Source of the DNA: Anaerolineaceae bacterium
GTDB lineage: Bacteria > Chloroflexota > Anaerolineae > Anaerolineales > Anaerolineaceae
Length of the DNA: 64,000 bases
Assembly (NCBI GenBank): GCA_017417055.1
Contig: JAFPZX010000169.1
Coordinates: 25,344-89,343, forward strand
Direction: 5' to 3'
Shown here piece by piece: positions 15,614 to 24,857 of this stretch (positions are counted from its first letter, which is position 1; each line of letters opens with the position of its first letter). Below the pieces are notes generated by a model, which saw only the letters and a list, made by a program, of their open reading frames with translations, had not been told where the DNA came from and did not search any database. Both the position numbers and the translations under genes were made by a program.

Positions 15614-17485
15614 TTATTTTTCCAGATAGCGGTTTGCCTGGACAGTAAAGAGATTGTAATACGTCCCCTGTTTGGCGATCAGTTCCGCATGTGTACCGAG
15701 TTCCCGAACTGTTCCGTTTTCAAGAACGACGATCTGCGTGGCTGTGGTTGCGCTGGAAAGCCGGTGGGAAACGTAAAATGTCAGCTTCCCTTCCCGCAGA
15801 CGGTCAAATTGTGAAAAGATTTCCTGCTCGGCAAGTGGATCCAGGGAAGCGGTTGGTTCATCGAGGATCAAAATGTCGGAATCATTATAAAACGCGCGGG
15901 AAACCGCCAGCTTCTGCCACTGTCCGACGGAAAGCTCCGCGCCATCCGGTTCAAAAATGCGCATCAGCGGCGTCTGGTAACCCTTTGCCAGCTTTTCGAT
16001 ATACGGCGCGGCGTTCCCCTGAACTGCGGCCTCCCGGACTTTCTCCGCATCAACGGGCTGATCGATCTGTCCATAGGCGATGTTCATTTCCACAGTATCG
16101 GCATAGCGGCCGAAGTCCTGGAAAATCGTACCGTAAATGTCGTAGAGCTGTTCAACGTCATAGTCCCGGATATCGCGGCCATCCAGCAGGATCTGTCCTT
16201 GCGTCGGGTCATAAAGCCGGGTCATCAGTTTCAGCAGCGTGGTTTTCCCTGCCCCGTTCAGCCCGACGAGCACCACGGATTCACCGGATTTGAAATGCAG
16301 ATTAATGTCCTTCAGCACGTCATGATCCATTCCCGGATAGCGGAAATATACATGGCGGTATTCGATCTCGTGAGCACCGCGTTTGACCTGCGCCGGCGGA
16401 TCGATGAGCGGGACGATGGTCCTTTTTTCGTTCATGAAGGCGATCATGTTGTCGATGAAAAGCGTCCCTTCATAAATGGAAGCGGTCGTGGTGATTAGTG
16501 AGGAAACCCCGGAACCGATGCTGTTCAGCGCACCGGTGTAAAGCGTATAATCGCCTACGGTCAGTTCTCCGTTGAAGACCTTATACGCCACCCAGATAAA
16601 GATGCCGCAGTTGATCAGGCTCATGAACCCGGTGGCGGCGATGTTCCACTTTCCTTCGGAATAGATCAATGACTTCATTCCGGCAAAGTATTTATCAAAA
16701 ACCTGATTGAAGCGTTCCATAAACAGCGGCCCCAGACGGAACAGGCGCACTTCTTTCACCTGATCTTTGTCAACCATCAATCCGGAGTAGTAATCCATCT
16801 TGCGCCGGTCGGTAGAGCGGTGGCGCATATATGCCGCGTTTTTCCCTTTGTAGATGTAATTGACGATCGCCGATGGAATGGCGGCGATAATAATTGCCAG
16901 CGGCGCCAGCGGACTGACAGCCCAAAGCACAGCGATAAAACTGATCATGGAAATCAGGGTGCTCATCATTTGGAAGGTCGCCGTGGCGATCTGCAGCGGA
17001 CGGTGACCTGCTTCCCGGTTCGCGTTTTCCAGTTTTGTATAAAACTCGGGACGGTCAAAGGAATGAAGATCCAGTTCGTTCGCCTTGCTCATCAGTTTGT
17101 TCCTGATTTTGTTCACCACCAGTTCCCCGAAGGTACGCGTCAGCATGTTTTCAATCGAGACCACCAGACGCATCAGGAACAGGTAGACAAATTGAAAAAC
17201 CAGCAGATGCAGGATCGTATTGAAGTCGTGATCTTTGACATTGATCAGCGCGTTGATCAGGTTCCGGGAGATGTAAGCGCCCAGCAGCGGCATCACGCCG
17301 TTGAAAACGGACATGAACAGCATGACGAAAAGCATCCATGGACGCGTTTCCCAGACAAGTCCGTAGATGTAAAACAGACGGGAGAAAAACCCGCCGGTTA
17401 CCGTTTTGATATAAGCGGGGATTTCTTTAATATTCTTTGGTCTGGCAGGTTTTTCTGCTTCCTGCCGAAGCGGCGGCATGTTCAT
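15614..17485 (-). CDS. ABC transporter, fused permease and ATP-binding domains
   Basis: A 623-aa half-transporter. The N-terminal ~340 residues carry six hydrophobic segments of an exporter permease domain. The C-terminal part has Walker A GLNGAGKTTLLK, a Q-loop (IFQDFGRYADTV), signature LSVGQWQKLAVSRA, Walker B DILILDEPTASLDP and the H-loop SHRLS. It would work as a homodimer or heterodimer in the membrane; the cargo is unknown. I moved the start to 17485 because AAGGA lies 7 bases upstream. The longer frame to 17566 runs through a palindromic repeat (17513-17570) and has no ribosome-binding site. No second half-transporter is adjacent. Confidence 0.9.
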   Translation of the reverse strand: MNMPPLRQEAEKPARPKNIKEIPAYIKTVTGGFFSRLFYIYGLVWETRPWMLFVMLFMSVFNGVMPLLGAYISRNLINALINVKDHDFNTILHLLVFQFVYLFLMRLVVSIENMLTRTFGELVVNKIRNKLMSKANELDLHSFDRPEFYTKLENANREAGHRPLQIATATFQMMSTLISMISFIAVLWAVSPLAPLAIIIAAIPSAIVNYIYKGKNAAYMRHRSTDRRKMDYYSGLMVDKDQVKEVRLFRLGPLFMERFNQVFDKYFAGMKSLIYSEGKWNIAATGFMSLINCGIFIWVAYKVFNGELTVGDYTLYTGALNSIGSGVSSLITTTASIYEGTLFIDNMIAFMNEKRTIVPLIDPPAQVKRGAHEIEYRHVYFRYPGMDHDVLKDINLHFKSGESVVLVGLNGAGKTTLLKLMTRLYDPTQGQILLDGRDIRDYDVEQLYDIYGTIFQDFGRYADTVEMNIAYGQIDQPVDAEKVREAAVQGNAAPYIEKLAKGYQTPLMRIFEPDGAELSVGQWQKLAVSRAFYNDSDILILDEPTASLDPLAEQEIFSQFDRLREGKLTFYVSHRLSSATTATQIVVLENGTVRELGTHAELIAKQGTYYNLFTVQANRYLEK

Positions 17486-17512
17486 GAATTTTCCTTTTTC
17501 AGTACGGAGCAC

Positions 17513-17570
17513 ATCGGGGACCGGCATCGAGTGCCGCGCAGCCGGCATGAACGTGCCTGTCCTCATGTGC
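17513..17570. repeat. GC-rich palindromic repeat (GGCAYxxxGTGCCGCGCAG type)
   Basis: ACATCGGGGACCGGCATCG, AGTGCCGCGCAGCCGGCATG, AACGTGCCTGTCC: an element related in its centre to family A and matched by a second copy around 26812-26866. It lies just upstream of the ABC transporter start and is open in frame with it. Confidence 0.5.
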
Positions 17571-17669
17571 GCTGCACAAATTCTGAATTGTTAATTCTGA
17601 AATATATTATGATTTTATTGGTATTTTCTGTTTCCACCGCAACATCGTGACTTTATATATTACGCAGCA

Positions 17670-17785
17670 GGGGTCAGACCTTTAGGTCTTTCCCCGCCAT
17701 CTTGCCGGCGGGATGAATTTTTCGTTGTGTTCATACCGGTCCAAGGCGGCGGGGACGAACCTGAAGGTTCGACCCCTCTTGTGCA
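17670..17785. repeat. Two hairpins flanking a GC-rich segment upstream of the flavin reductase
   Basis: GGGGTCAGACC-TTTA-GGTCTTTCCCC at 17670-17695, and a perfect small hairpin CGAACC-TGAA-GGTTCG at 17756-17772 inside GGGGACGAACC...GGTTCGACCCC. The space between contains GCCATCTTGCCGGCGGGATG. The 17486-17926 gap holds no gene that I can support. Confidence 0.5.
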
Positions 17786-17852
17786 GAAGCAGTCCCCGGC
17801 GGCAATTATCAAAAAAGGTCATAAACCGATGGAAAACCGTTTGAATCCTCGT

Positions 17853-17858
17853 TATAAT
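17853..17858 (+). promoter_or_regulatory. Candidate -10 box for the flavin reductase gene
   Basis: TATAAT 69 bp upstream of the ATG at 17927, in the last AT-rich stretch of the gap. The -35 region is weak (TGGAAA at 17-bp spacing). Confidence 0.4.
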
Positions 17859-17926
17859 TTGGAAGGATAGTTCAACAAATCAGGTAATAATCCATAAATA
17901 AAGAATAACTCAGGAGGAATTTTACA

Positions 17927-18508
17927 ATGAGAAAAGATTTGGGAAGCCAGCCGGCGCTGTTTCCGATGCCGGTACTGATGGTCGCGGCTTATGACGAAAA
18001 CGGGACCGTCCAGGTGATGAACGCTGCCTGGGGAATGATCTCCGCGATGGATAAAGTCGCTCTGTTTATTGATGAAGATCACGCCACGACAAAGGCCATT
18101 CGTCAGACAAAGGCATTCACTGTCAGCCTCGCGGACCGGGATCATATGGACGTGGCGGATTTCTTTGGAATCGCCACCGGGAACAAAATGGCAGATAAAT
18201 TCGCCCGCAGCGGGTACCATGCCGAAAAGAGTGCCCACGTGAATGCGCCTGTCATCGCGGAATTCCCTGTCACCATGGAATGTGAACTGGCTGAAATCAC
18301 CGAAACCGAAAATCTCCATGCTGTTGTTGGTAAAATCGTCAACGTCAGTGCGGATGAAAAGGTCCTTTCCGACAATGGAAAAGTTGACCCGCAAAAATTG
18401 AACGCTCTGGTCTTCGACCAGTTTCAGTCCGGTTATTATGTGGCCACGGAAAAAGTCGGCCGTGCCTGGAATGCCGGAAAAGACCTGATGAAAGCAGCTC
18501 AGTCCTAA
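17927..18508 (+). CDS. Flavin reductase-like (FMN-binding split barrel) protein
   Basis: This 193-aa protein matches the flavin reductase/flavoredoxin fold: PALFPMPVLMVAAYDENGTVQVMNAAWG at the start, then a DHATTKAIRQTKAFTVSL element that in relatives contacts FMN, and DVADFFGIATG. Such proteins bind FMN and reduce it with NAD(P)H or act as electron carriers in anaerobes. AGGAGG lies 8 bases before the ATG. It stands alone; a family-A palindrome at 18527-18590 follows the stop by about 20 bases and could end the transcript. Confidence 0.88.
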   Translation: MRKDLGSQPALFPMPVLMVAAYDENGTVQVMNAAWGMISAMDKVALFIDEDHATTKAIRQTKAFTVSLADRDHMDVADFFGIATGNKMADKFARSGYHAEKSAHVNAPVIAEFPVTMECELAEITETENLHAVVGKIVNVSADEKVLSDNGKVDPQKLNALVFDQFQSGYYVATEKVGRAWNAGKDLMKAAQS

Positions 18509-18526
18509 GCACGCCTTCATTAAAAA

Positions 18527-18590
18527 ACACACCGGGGTCTGCCTTTTTGCTGCCGCACAGCCGGCACAAAAAGGCTGCACCCGGTGTGCG
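18527..18590. repeat. Palindromic repeat family A, copy 4 (best-paired copy)
   Basis: Left arm CACACCGGGGTCTGCC + TTTTTGCTGCCG pairs with right arm CGGCACAAAAA + GGCTGCACCCGGTGTG with few mismatches, giving the clearest hairpin of the family (~27 bp). It separates the flavin reductase and UvrA-like genes. Confidence 0.82.
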
Positions 18591-18668
18591 TTTCCAATCA
18601 TGGTTCTGCGTATAGATAACAATATGCGGAACCGTTTTTATGCCGGGAAAGGAAGATACAGGATAATC

Positions 18669-21167
18669 ATGGAATATGACAATAAATCACCGGAAAAGAT
18701 TCTGATCCGGGGTGCGCGGGTACATAACCTGAAAAATATTGATGTTGATATCCCCTTGAACAAAATCGTTGGAATCGCCGGTGTCTCCGGGTCAGGAAAA
18801 TCCTCCCTGGCGTTGGGAGTCCTGTATGCGGAAGGTTCTCGCCGCTATCTGGAAGCCCTTTCGACCTATACGCGGCGGCGGATGACCCAGGCTGCCAAAG
18901 CTGATGTGGATGAGGTCCTGTATGTCCCGGCGGCATTGGCGCTCCATCAGCGTCCGGGCAGCGGCGGCATTCGTTCCACCTTCGGAACCGGTACGGAATT
19001 GCTGAACAGCCTGCGGCTGATGTATTCCCGTCTTGCCTCTCACCGCTGTCCCAATGGACATTATCTGAGCCCTTCGATTGCCGTTGCGGCGGAGCAGGAA
19101 CTTGTCTGTCCGGAGTGCGGAGCCCATTTTTATGCCCCTTCCGCGGAAGACCTGGCATTCAACAGTCAGGGTGGGTGCCAGTGCTGCGGCGGTACGGGAA
19201 CCGTACGGACCGTGGACCGGAGCACCCTGGTCCCGGATGAATCCCTGACCATCGATGAAGGCGCTGTGGCTCCATGGAACAGCCTGATGTGGTCCCTGAT
19301 GACCGATGTGTGCCGGGAAATGGGCGTACGGACAAACGTCCCTTTCAAGGACCTGACGGACAAAGAAAAAGAAATCGTCTACGACGGCCCGATGGAAAAA
19401 AAGCACATCTTCTATAAGCCGAAAAACGCGGAAAGCATGAGCGCAGCGGAACTGGATTTTACCTATTACAGCGCAACTGCGACGGTTTTGAATGCGCTGA
19501 ACAAGGTGAAAGACGAAAAGGGAATGAAGCGGGTGGAAAAATTTCTCAAAGAAGAACTCTGCCCGGAATGCGGCGGCACCAGACTTTCGGAAAAAGCACG
19601 TGCCCCGAGACTTCGCGGCATATCACTGGCGCAGGCCTGTCAGATGACGCTAAAGGAGCTGCTGACCTGGGTAAACGGCGTGCCGGCTTCTCTCCCGGAA
19701 GAAATGCGGCCGATGGCACAAAGCATTTGTGAATCTTTCCGCACACCGGCAAAGCGGCTGATGGACCTGGGGCTCTCATACCTTTCCCTGGACCGCGCTT
19801 CCACCACCTTATCAACGGGGGAACGGCAGCGCATGCAGCTTGCCCGTGCTGTCCGGAACCGGACAACAGGGGTCTTATATGTATTGGATGAACCTTCCAT
19901 TGGACTGCATCCTTCCAATATCATCGGGCTGAACGGCGTTATGCACGACCTGGTGAGGGATGGAAATTCGGTGCTGCTGGTCGATCATGACACGGAAATC
20001 CTAAAAGAATCTGACTGGCTGATCGAAATGGGACCGCAGGCAGGCGCGGACGGCGGACGAGTGATCGCGGAAGGAACCATCGAGGAAATCGGGCACAACC
20101 CGGATTCGAAAATCGGCCCCTTCCTTTCGGGAAATATTGATGTGCTCAGGAATCGTGCTGAGGCTTCACAGCTGTTCCGGGAAGGGACGATCCATCTGTC
20201 AACGTCGCGGATCCATACGGTAAAACCGTTGGAAGTGGATATTCCCAAAGGACGTCTGACTGTGGTGACAGGTGTTTCAGGTTCCGGAAAAACGACTATG
20301 GTTTTGGAGAGCCTGGTTCCTGCAGTGGCAGCTATATCGGAAGGGAAGCATCTGCCGGAGCATGTTCAGGGGATCAACGCACCGGGCATCGCGCATATCA
20401 AACTGATCGATGCCAGCCCCATCGGGATCAATGTTCGTTCGACGGTGGCGACCTATGCCAATATTCACGATGAACTTCGCAAGATATACGCAAGAACGCA
20501 GTCCGCGAAAGAGCGGGGACACAACGCCGGTGATTTCTCCTATAATACCGGGAACCTGCGCTGTCCGGTTTGTGACGGAACCGGATCCATCAGTCTGGAT
20601 GTCCAATTCCTGCCGGACGTGGAAATTCCCTGCCCGGAGTGCCGCGGTTCGCGGTATGCCAAAGAGGCTTATGCGGTATTGTACAGAAACAAAAGCGGCG
20701 AAGAAAAGTCACTGCCCGCGCTGATGGCAATGGACGTGAATCACGCGCAGCTCTATTGCAAAGAGATGAAAAATGTATCGCCGCGGCTGCAGACACTGCA
20801 GAGCCTGGGCCTTGGGTACCTGACGCTCGGGGAAGCGACACCGGGACTTTCCGGCGGAGAAGCTCAGCGGCTCAAGCTGGCCAGCGAAATGGGCAGAGCT
20901 CAGTCGGATTCCATCTTTGTCTTTGATGAACCGACCATCGGCCTGCATCCGCTGGATGTGCAGACGCTTTTGGGTGTGTTTCAGACGCTGATCGACAACG
21001 GCGCGACTGTTGTCGTTATCGAACATGACCTGGACGTGATCCGCAATGCGGACTACATCATCGATATGGGACCCGGCGGCGGAGAGGAAGGCGGCAGAAT
21101 TGTTGCCTGTGGAACGCCGCAGGAAATCAAAACCTGTCCGGAAAGCATCACGGGAAAATTTATTTAG
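18669..21167 (+). CDS. UvrA-like ATPase, short form (lacking UvrB-binding region)
   Basis: An 832-aa twin-ABC protein. First half: Walker A GVSGSGKSSLALG, signature LSTGERQRMQLARA, Walker B LDEPSIGLHPS. Second half: Walker A GVSGSGKTTM, Zn module CPVCDGTG...CPECRGSR, signature LSGGEAQRLKLAS, Walker B FDEPTIGLHPLD, EHDLD. CxxC pairs near residues 153-180 and ~300 are also kept. At 832 residues it is about 100 shorter than housekeeping UvrA, and after the first Walker A it runs quickly into the zinc region. That is the layout of class II UvrA/DrrC-like proteins associated with resistance to DNA-binding drugs rather than UvrB loading. The ATG at 18669 has AGGA at good spacing; an in-frame ATG at 18600 begins inside repeat DNA. 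Confidence 0.88.
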   Translation: MEYDNKSPEKILIRGARVHNLKNIDVDIPLNKIVGIAGVSGSGKSSLALGVLYAEGSRRYLEALSTYTRRRMTQAAKADVDEVLYVPAALALHQRPGSGGIRSTFGTGTELLNSLRLMYSRLASHRCPNGHYLSPSIAVAAEQELVCPECGAHFYAPSAEDLAFNSQGGCQCCGGTGTVRTVDRSTLVPDESLTIDEGAVAPWNSLMWSLMTDVCREMGVRTNVPFKDLTDKEKEIVYDGPMEKKHIFYKPKNAESMSAAELDFTYYSATATVLNALNKVKDEKGMKRVEKFLKEELCPECGGTRLSEKARAPRLRGISLAQACQMTLKELLTWVNGVPASLPEEMRPMAQSICESFRTPAKRLMDLGLSYLSLDRASTTLSTGERQRMQLARAVRNRTTGVLYVLDEPSIGLHPSNIIGLNGVMHDLVRDGNSVLLVDHDTEILKESDWLIEMGPQAGADGGRVIAEGTIEEIGHNPDSKIGPFLSGNIDVLRNRAEASQLFREGTIHLSTSRIHTVKPLEVDIPKGRLTVVTGVSGSGKTTMVLESLVPAVAAISEGKHLPEHVQGINAPGIAHIKLIDASPIGINVRSTVATYANIHDELRKIYARTQSAKERGHNAGDFSYNTGNLRCPVCDGTGSISLDVQFLPDVEIPCPECRGSRYAKEAYAVLYRNKSGEEKSLPALMAMDVNHAQLYCKEMKNVSPRLQTLQSLGLGYLTLGEATPGLSGGEAQRLKLASEMGRAQSDSIFVFDEPTIGLHPLDVQTLLGVFQTLIDNGATVVVIEHDLDVIRNADYIIDMGPGGGEEGGRIVACGTPQEIKTCPESITGKFI

Positions 21168-21190
21168 GAATCCACTGACTAATCGGGCAC

Positions 21191-21226
21191 GGGGACGGTT
21201 TTGCGCGAAACGCAGAACTGTCCTCC
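21191..21226. repeat. Family C hairpin (GGGGACGGTTTTGCGC / GCAGAACTGTCCTC)
   Basis: Imperfect inverted repeat just after the UvrA-like gene; related to the perfect hairpin at 42139-42173 and to 23327-23361 by the shared GCGCGAA-CGCAGAACTGTCC block. Confidence 0.65.
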
Positions 21227-21239
21227 CGCCTTCAGCCAT

Positions 21240-23168
21240 TTATTCACTGTAAAACAAAATATCACTGATGCCGGCGTTTTTCACGCCGGTTTTCAATTTC
21301 AGCCATGACAAGCGGGAAGGCTCGATAAAAATACCGTTCATTCCTTTATGATCATACGGCAGACCTTCCCATTCGATTCCATCTTCAGAGGTGAACAGCT
21401 CCAGGTCCGGAAAATCCACTCCATTTTCCGACGGAAAGAATTCAAACCCCTGCAGGAGAATCGTATTATCCAATTCAAGGACGAGCTCCGCACCGTCGTC
21501 AAAATGCCAAACCGTGCTGAAATCATTATCAGCCGCGAGCTGCCGGGTTGGGTCTTCGTCTGGGATCATCACGTTTTTGACCACGTCAGTGCTCTTCAAT
21601 TCGCCTTCGTGCGTTCGCTGGAATATTTCCGCAAGTTTGGCGCCGTCCCGTTCAATCGTGTACACAGACTCATAAAAATCAAATTCTCTGTATTTGCGGG
21701 GCAGTCCGGCATAATTCATGATCAAATATTCATACGGGGAGTGCTGCTGGGTAAAATCATAAGAATGGAAGCGCTCTCTTTCAGCTTTCGGCATGCCGAT
21801 TTTTACATTGAAAATAAATGCGTAGATATCCACAACGTTTATGTCGTGTTCAGCGGTATGCTCAGCCATGTAATTCATACATTCTGTTGTAGAAAGCAGC
21901 CAATAGTCCTTGTCAAAATCATCTTCACGATTCTGAAACAACGGGTTCAGGTAAATATACTCGTAAGGATGGAGCGATTTTATGCGGTATCCGGTATATA
22001 TCGCCGAAACCGCCGCAAGCATCAGTACGGCAGCCCGAACCATGATCCGCGGAGACGAGAGGAGACGGTCCAGCCCGATGGCAGCGAAATAGAAAAAAGG
22101 AACGTAGAGCACAAACAAATGACGCCATCCATTGTAAAGAATCGGACGGATGATCATCACCACAGCAACTCCGGCCAGGAGAAAGACCAGCATGAACTTG
22201 TCCATGATACCGTGTCGTTTGAAGTTTCGAATCACTTCCGCAATGCCGGCCAGTGCAAAAAGCTGGGGGACGAGGGGTGTTGAGATGAACATCCAAACGG
22301 GCAGGTACCAGAACGGCAGTTCCTTTTCTTTATACAGTTCACCGAAAAAGAGCATGAGCGCATTTCCATCTGTCTCTTTTGTGCGCTGTTTCGCCAGGAC
22401 GAACATCTGAAAGGCTTTACCGAATTCTTCTGTGAGATTTGTCCAGAATGCGGGGGTGAAGAGAAACCAGAAAATCAGTGTAAAGATGATGATCAAAAAC
22501 TGTTTTTTCCCCCGCTTTTCAAAAAACCAGGAAAGGATCGGGAGAAAAATCAAAAATATGCCGTAGTAACGGGTGTTGATTGTCAGGGCAAAGAAGAACC
22601 CGCAAAGCAGTGCTGTGAGGGTCCGCGGGTTTTGCTGAAAATGTGTGAAAAGTACCAGAGAGATCCAGTATAACGAGATCTCCATCACGTCTCTGTCATT
22701 ATAAAATGCGTCTCCAAAGAGCCTTGGCGTCAGGATGTAAAGAATCAGAAGACTTAGTACCGCTTCTTTTCGTTTGACCCTTTTGTTCATCAAAATCGCG
22801 AGAGCAGCAGTTCCGGCGAAGAACATCAGAAAGTTCCATACGTGCCGCATGCGGATGATGTCCGCTTCATCAATAGAAAATCCGCTTGCCGCCTCAATGA
22901 GAACAGTCGGGAAGGTAGCTGCCTGTCCATAGAAACGGTTGTTATACTCTTTCAATTTCGGGAGGTCTTTAAAAACCGGTTCGGCCCCAAATAAACCCGC
23001 TATGGCATCCCAGGTGATGTGTCCGGCTTTGATCTGGTTCCTTTCATCCGATGTGGCACCGTAATCACTGCATATTTTTAATCCGCAGAGTAAATAGACA
23101 GCCAGGAAAAGCGGAATCAGAAATTTGCTGATCTGCTCAATGGTGACAGTTCTTTTCCTTTTTGTCAT
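21240..23168 (-). CDS. Polytopic GT-C-type glycosyltransferase-like protein with C-terminal discoidin-like domain
   Basis: A 642-aa membrane protein with about ten to twelve hydrophobic segments over residues 10-420. The first outer loop contains YGATSDERNQIKAG, an acidic motif at the position where lipid-linked GT-C transferases (PMT/ArnT, GT39) keep their catalytic Asp/Glu; YNDRDVME follows later. Such enzymes transfer sugars from polyprenyl phosphates on the outer membrane face. The extracytoplasmic C-terminal ~110 residues (LAADNDFSTVWHFDDGAELVLELD, FFPSENGVDFPDLELFTSEDG) look like an F5/8-type C (discoidin) beta-sandwich that could bind carbohydrate. It is the last of a minus-strand group containing pyk and another membrane protein, each separated by repeats. 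Confidence 0.72.
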   Translation of the reverse strand: MTKRKRTVTIEQISKFLIPLFLAVYLLCGLKICSDYGATSDERNQIKAGHITWDAIAGLFGAEPVFKDLPKLKEYNNRFYGQAATFPTVLIEAASGFSIDEADIIRMRHVWNFLMFFAGTAALAILMNKRVKRKEAVLSLLILYILTPRLFGDAFYNDRDVMEISLYWISLVLFTHFQQNPRTLTALLCGFFFALTINTRYYGIFLIFLPILSWFFEKRGKKQFLIIIFTLIFWFLFTPAFWTNLTEEFGKAFQMFVLAKQRTKETDGNALMLFFGELYKEKELPFWYLPVWMFISTPLVPQLFALAGIAEVIRNFKRHGIMDKFMLVFLLAGVAVVMIIRPILYNGWRHLFVLYVPFFYFAAIGLDRLLSSPRIMVRAAVLMLAAVSAIYTGYRIKSLHPYEYIYLNPLFQNREDDFDKDYWLLSTTECMNYMAEHTAEHDINVVDIYAFIFNVKIGMPKAERERFHSYDFTQQHSPYEYLIMNYAGLPRKYREFDFYESVYTIERDGAKLAEIFQRTHEGELKSTDVVKNVMIPDEDPTRQLAADNDFSTVWHFDDGAELVLELDNTILLQGFEFFPSENGVDFPDLELFTSEDGIEWEGLPYDHKGMNGIFIEPSRLSWLKLKTGVKNAGISDILFYSE

Positions 23169-23223
23169 AGCAGTTGTCCCCGTTGATTAACGATTTGTGA
23201 ATATGCAATGCAGTTATTCAAGA

Positions 23224-23247
23224 GGGACAGGCACAAGTGCCTGTCCC
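23224..23247. repeat. Perfect hairpin GGGACAGGCAC / GTGCCTGTCCC (family C)
   Basis: 11-bp perfect arms around AA, just upstream of the GT-C-like gene and downstream of pyk. Confidence 0.7.
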
Positions 23248-23326
23248 ATGGCAATTACTGTTCCGGTGTTGTGAATCAGTTTCAGTTCTTTCCTGGAAAA
23301 ATGCTGATTATTTCCGGTGAAAGCGG

Positions 23327-23361
23327 GAGGACAGCTCTGCGCTTCGCGCAAAACCGTCCCC
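23327..23361. repeat. Family C hairpin downstream of pyk
   Basis: GGAGGACAGCTCTGCGC - TTC - GCGCAAAACCGTCCCC, an imperfect inverted repeat 25 bp beyond the pyk stop codon; it may act as the pyk terminator although the following T-run is short. Confidence 0.55.
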
Positions 23362-23385
23362 GGCTCCCTGTGATTCAGCCTTTCT

Positions 23386-24804
23386 TTAGTTTTTGACCGT
23401 TTCAATACGGATCACATTCGTGTTGCCGGACTGTCCGCTGGTGTCGCCGCCGGTCATCACTACTGTATCGCCCTTTTGCAGTTTCAGCGCTTCCGTAGCC
23501 AGCCGCAGGGAGAAGAAATTCAGCACTTCCATGTTCGGGAAGTGTTCCGTCTGGATCGGTTCCACACCCCAGGAAAGGGCCAGTTTGTACCAGGTGCGTT
23601 TGCTGGTGGCAAGACCCAAAATCGCGATCGGCGGGCGGAAACGGGAGACCATGCGCACCGTCAAACCGGAATGGGAGCTGACCACGATTCCCTTGGCGTT
23701 CAGGTCAATGGCCATGGTGCAGGCTGCGTGGCTGATGGCATCCACACTGGAACGGATCTCAAACGTGTGCTTCTGGAAGTCGCCTTTGTAATCAATGTGG
23801 CTTTCCGTTTTCTCAGCGATTTCACTCATCACGCGGACCGCTTCCACCGGATATTTCCCGGCAGCGGATTCACCGGAGAGCATAATGGCGCTGGTTCCGT
23901 CATAAACCGCGTTCGCCACATCACTGATTTCCGCACGGGTCGGACGGGGATTGGTGATCATGCTTTCCAGCATTTCCGTAGCGGTGATAACACGCTTGCC
24001 GAGCAGGCGGCATTTTGTGATCAAATGCTTTTGAATCGCGGGCAGTTCCGTGAACGGCACTTCCACACCCAAATCACCGCGGGCAACCATCACACCTTCG
24101 CAAACCGAGCAAATCTCGTCGATGTTGTCAACCCCGGACTGGTTTTCGATCTTGGCGATCACGTCGATATCATCGCCTCCGTTGGCGTTCAGGAATCCTC
24201 TCAGGTCAACCAGATCCTGTTTGCGGGAAACAAAGGAAGCGGCGACAAAATCAACGCCGTTTTTGATACCGAAAAGCAGGTCGGATTTGTCCTGTTCGCT
24301 CAGGTATTGCTGGCGCATCACCTTCCCCGGGAAACTCATGGATTTGCGGTCGCTCAGCACGCCGCCGGTGAGGACGTTACAGTGGATCTCATCGCCTTCA
24401 ATGTCTTTTACTTCAACGATCACCAGGCCGTTGTTGACCAGGATGCGGTCGCCGACGGAAAGATCATCGGTCAGTCCCTTGTAACTGACGGAAACGATTT
24501 CTTTATCTCCCACAATGTCACGGGTGGTGAAGGTGAATTTATCCCCGTCCCGCAGTGTAATTTTCCCGTCTTTGAAGGTCTTGATACGGTATTCAGGCCC
24601 TTTTGTGTCCAACATGATGGCAATCGGCAGGTTGAGCTTTTCCCGAACCTGTTTGATCATGTCAATTTTCTTCTGGTGTTCCTCATGGGTACCATGAGAA
24701 AAGTTCAAACGGGCTACGTTGAGCCCTGCCAGGCACATTGCTTTGAAGATAGCGGGATCCTCACTGGAAGGCCCGATGGTACATATAATTTTTGTTTTCC
24801 TCAT
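23386..24804 (-). CDS. pyk: Pyruvate kinase
   Basis: Pyruvate kinase converts phosphoenolpyruvate and ADP to pyruvate and ATP in glycolysis. The 472-aa protein has the expected blocks: MRKTKIICTIGPSS, LNVARLNFSHG, DTKGPE, KIENQSGVDNIDEI, MVARGDLGVEVP and TATEMLESMITNPRPTRAE. It ends after the normal C-terminal domain, without the extra PEP-utiliser-like domain of some Firmicutes enzymes. The usual Gln of the TATQML motif is Glu here (TATEML). It is probably its own transcription unit: a long AT-rich upstream region and hairpin repeats on both sides. Confidence 0.96.
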   Translation of the reverse strand: MRKTKIICTIGPSSEDPAIFKAMCLAGLNVARLNFSHGTHEEHQKKIDMIKQVREKLNLPIAIMLDTKGPEYRIKTFKDGKITLRDGDKFTFTTRDIVGDKEIVSVSYKGLTDDLSVGDRILVNNGLVIVEVKDIEGDEIHCNVLTGGVLSDRKSMSFPGKVMRQQYLSEQDKSDLLFGIKNGVDFVAASFVSRKQDLVDLRGFLNANGGDDIDVIAKIENQSGVDNIDEICSVCEGVMVARGDLGVEVPFTELPAIQKHLITKCRLLGKRVITATEMLESMITNPRPTRAEISDVANAVYDGTSAIMLSGESAAGKYPVEAVRVMSEIAEKTESHIDYKGDFQKHTFEIRSSVDAISHAACTMAIDLNAKGIVVSSHSGLTVRMVSRFRPPIAILGLATSKRTWYKLALSWGVEPIQTEHFPNMEVLNFFSLRLATEALKLQKGDTVVMTGGDTSGQSGNTNVIRIETVKN

Positions 24805-24857
24805 GCTGACACTCCTTCATAACCTGAGATCTGGTTTATAGCTGTTCTTTTATTATA

